A DNA stretch of 64,000 nucleotides from Aliirhizobium wenxiniae. Lineage in GTDB: Bacteria; Pseudomonadota; Alphaproteobacteria; Rhizobiales; Rhizobiaceae. Numbering within the stretch: position 1 is the first letter of the stretch; each line of letters starts with the position of its first letter. Positions 62,072 to 64,000 of this stretch are shown piece after piece. Location of the stretch: positions 118,279-182,278 of the forward strand of contig NZ_JAEUAN010000013.1 of NCBI RefSeq assembly GCF_019511445.1, written 5' to 3'. The notes below the pieces were generated by a model. It was not told the DNA's origin. It saw only the letters and a list, made by a program, of their open reading frames with translations, and ran no database searches. A program made the translations under genes and the position numbers.

Positions 62072-63045
62072 TGACCTGAGACCCATCGTCCCTCCAATTT
62101 TCAGGAGAGTCTTGGGTTTTCAATCTGAGCCCAAACTTTGGATCGCCGGGAGTTGGAGTTTTCCGGCTTTGATCACGATGGCTGGCTGGTTGTGCCACCG
62201 GGATTATGCAGGTCAATCGGGACGTTATATCCGATCGCCGAGTGAGGACGTTCCTCGTTATAGTATCGACGCCAAGTCTCCAACTTTCCGCGCGAATCCG
62301 CAAGGGTTAGGAACCAATGGGCGTTCAGGCACTCCGCCCGCAGCTTGCTGTTGAAGGCCTCGATGAAGCCATTGTCCGTCGGTTTACCTGGCCGCGAGAA
62401 GTCCAGGGTGACGTTGTTGGCATAGGCCCACAGGTCGAGATCACGAGAGATGAACTCGCTGCCGTTATCCACCCTTATCGTCTTCGGATAGCCGGTATTC
62501 CTGCAGATGCCTTCCAGGGTCTGGACAACGTCTTCGCCTCGATAGGTGAAGCGGGCGTCGGCGGCCGGGCAGTAGCGCGAGTGCGTATCGACCACGGTCA
62601 GGATGCGCAGCTTCTTGCCGGTCGCAAGCTGGTCGTGAACGAAGTCCATCGCCCAAACATCGTTCGGGCCGACAGCTTCCTGGCGATCGTCCCGAAGCTT
62701 GGCCTTCACCCGACGCTTCGGATGCTTGTTGCGCAGCTGAAGACCTAACTCGCTGTAAATCCTCCGTGTCTTCTTCATGTTGATCTTCCATCCATCGCGC
62801 AGCAGGTGGACATGGACACGCCGATAGCCGTACCGCACGCGCGTCTCGCAGATCTCCTTGATGCGTCGTTCTAGCGGGGCCTGTCCGGTGCGACGGGATT
62901 TGTAATGGTAGGTCGACGTGTCGAACCTCAGGACCTTGCAGGCCCGTCGGATTGAGATGCCCCAATCCACCAGCATCCCCTCGATCAGCTTGCGCTGCCG
63001 GACGGGCCTCAGAGCTAATGGGATGGTCCGCCCTGCCTCCCGAGA
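62072..63045 (-). mobile_element. IS3-family element, 5' truncated
   Basis: The 3' end begins TGACCTGAGACCC (62072), like other IS407-type termini, and cuts into the IS110 fragment. The other end is missing: coding similarity stops near 63033, where IS110-type sequence begins. OrfA and the left terminal repeat are lost. Confidence 0.75.
62173..63033 (-). pseudogene. IS3-family transposase OrfB lacking its N-terminus and OrfA
   Basis: About 280 residues of OrfB are readable from LRPVRQRKLIEG onward: RRACKVLRFDTSTYHYKSRR, then the integrase core with Asp (VWAMDFVHDQ), Asp (IRVDNGSEF) and Glu (NGFIEAFNSK), and NEERPHSAIGY near the end. The catalytic triad is intact. The frame continues upstream into antisense IS110 sequence, so no genuine start remains. 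Confidence 0.8.
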
Positions 63046-63080
63046 GCATAGTGGATACAGGCAATAGGAGGGCCTCAGTG

Positions 63081-63872
63081 ATGGAACGCAATCAACCGCG
63101 TGAATGCGCTGTTTTTGGAGTAGATATAGGGAAGAACCTGTTTCACGTTGTCGGTCTCGACCCAACAGGGGCAATCGTTCAGCGTGTGAAGTTTCGGCGC
63201 GAGACACTGCTCCAATTCTTCGAGCGAGCTTCCCGGACGCTGGTGGGAATGGAAGCTTGCCCCGGATCACAATGGCTTGCACGTAAACTGCAAGCGATGG
63301 GACACTCTGTACGCATTATTCCCGCCCAGTTCGTGAAGCCCTATGTGAAGTCGAACAAGAATGACATCATCGATGCCGCCGCAATCGCCGAGGCCGCAAC
63401 ACGGCCAACGATGCGTTTTGTCGGCGTCAAGCAAGCGGATCAGGTAGACCTGCAGATGCTGCATCGAGTTCGCAGCCGACTGGTATCGGCCCGGACGAAC
63501 CTGATTTGCCAAATGCGCGCCTATTGCCTCGAACACGGTGTGGCGATGCGGCAGGGAGCTGGCGTATTCAAGATCGACATTTGCAGGGTTATGGATGACC
63601 TCGACAATGATCTGACGCCTATGGCGCGATCTGTTCTACGAGATCTGCAGGATGATTTTCGTCGGCTTGAAGCACGGATCCGGCAGGTCTCGGACGAGAT
63701 TGAGAAGATCGCCGATACCGACTAGCGTGCAAGGCGTCTTATGACGATACCTGGCATCGGCCCTCTAGGTGCAACTGCCATCCTTTCCGCAGTCGGCGAC
63801 CCCGCACGCTTTTCCAAAGCCCGAGACGTTGCAGCCTGGCTGGGTCTAGTGCCGCGCCAGCATTCGACCGGA
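63081..63872 (+). pseudogene. IS110-family transposase, nonsense-mutated and 3' truncated
   Basis: The gene starts MERNQPRECAVFGVDIGKNL and keeps Asp in GVDIGKN, Glu in VGMEACPGS and Asp in NKNDIIDAAAIAEA, the DEDD-type positions. A TAG at 63723-63725 interrupts the frame. The same frame continues with MTIPGIGPLGATAILSAVGD and AAWLGLVPRQHSTG, where the family would normally go on with its Ser-containing C-terminus. The IS21-like end cuts it at 63872-63874. Confidence 0.85.
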
Positions 63873-63873
63873 C

Positions 63874-64000
63874 TGCGGGTTTCAGTATGTCGCGGACAGG
63901 CATTTCAGTAAGTCGCGGACATCGATTTCAGTAAGTACGGGACAGTGATTTCAGAAAGTCGCGGACAGTTATCGCGACGGATTTAGATCGATTTTCGTGA
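63874..64000. mobile_element. terminus of a probable IS21-family element, running off the window
   Basis: Starting TGCGGGTTTCAG inside the IS110 gene, four copies of TTTCAGTAAGTCGCGGACA-like 19-mers occur at 63880, 63903, 63926 and 63949, exactly 23 bp apart. Multiple internal repeats at the ends are typical of IS21-family elements, whose transposase binds them. The transposase genes would lie beyond the right edge. Confidence 0.6.
63880..63967 (+). repeat. four tandem 23-bp-spaced copies of a 19-bp motif
   Basis: Each copy differs from the consensus TTTCAGTAAGTCGCGGACA by at most two bases (63880-63898, 63903-63921, 63926-63944, 63949-63967). The 4-bp linkers differ. The motif is likely a transposase-binding array. 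Confidence 0.9.

Noticed and set aside
63880..63967. CRISPR array
   Set aside because: Repeats are 19 bp with 4-bp linkers, far too short for spacers, and there are no cas genes.

Overview
The window looks like a catabolic accessory region of an alphaproteobacterium in the Rhizobiales (Rhizobium/Agrobacterium/Ochrobactrum-like). This rests on the moderately high GC content, rhizobial-type protein sequences, the density of uptake operons each paired with a GntR, IclR or LacI regulator, and the IS3/IS110/IS21-type elements. Genus and replicon (chromid, megaplasmid or chromosome) cannot be settled from sequence alone. No rRNA, intact tRNA, CRISPR array or replication gene was seen.

Region by region: (1) 1-11.1 kb holds a GntR-controlled cluster with a peptide-type ABC importer, whose solute-binding gene is cut by the left edge, hydantoinase/oxoprolinase subunits A and B, an opine-dehydrogenase-like enzyme and an alpha/beta hydrolase. 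(2) 11.3-23.5 kb holds an IclR regulator, a polar amino-acid ABC importer, two DAO-family flavoproteins, an aspartase-family lyase, RidA, an SDR, a GAF-Fis regulator and an AldA-like aldehyde dehydrogenase. Together they suggest uptake and oxidative breakdown of an N-substituted amino acid or amine. (3) 23.6-24.9 kb is an IS3 element with a nonsense-mutated transposase. (4) 25.2-32.5 kb holds galactonate dehydratase (DgoD) and its regulator, divergent from AraFGH, an aldose epimerase and a sugar-type SDR, suggesting a non-phosphorylative galactose/arabinose route. (5) 32.8-38.2 kb is a complete dipeptide-type ABC operon with a fused ATPase, followed by a VapBC-type toxin-antitoxin pair bracketed by tRNA-like 3' end sequences. 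(6) 39.3-50.1 kb is one long minus-strand acid-sugar operon: aldolase, enolase-superfamily dehydratase, four ABC transporter genes, an extended SDR, an IclR-SMP30 fusion, an SDR and a decayed GMC oxidoreductase. DgoK (2-keto-3-deoxygalactonate kinase) and an SGNH hydrolase are divergent from it. (7) 52.2-59.4 kb holds a TRAP importer, a LacI regulator, a VOC protein, a RuBisCO-like protein and a DUF1537 kinase, pointing to an apionate-type acid-sugar pathway. (8) 59.5-64 kb holds a Fic protein with its own candidate operator, then a graveyard of nested mobile elements ending in a fourfold 23-bp repeat that looks like an IS21-family terminus.

The modules share one logic: a dedicated importer, its regulator, and oxidation, lactonase, dehydratase, kinase or aldolase steps leading to central metabolism. 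The most interesting items are the RuBisCO-like/DUF1537/TRAP cluster, the IclR-SMP30 fusion protein, the three related tRNA-like 3' end sequences next to toxin genes, and the repeat structures at the right end.
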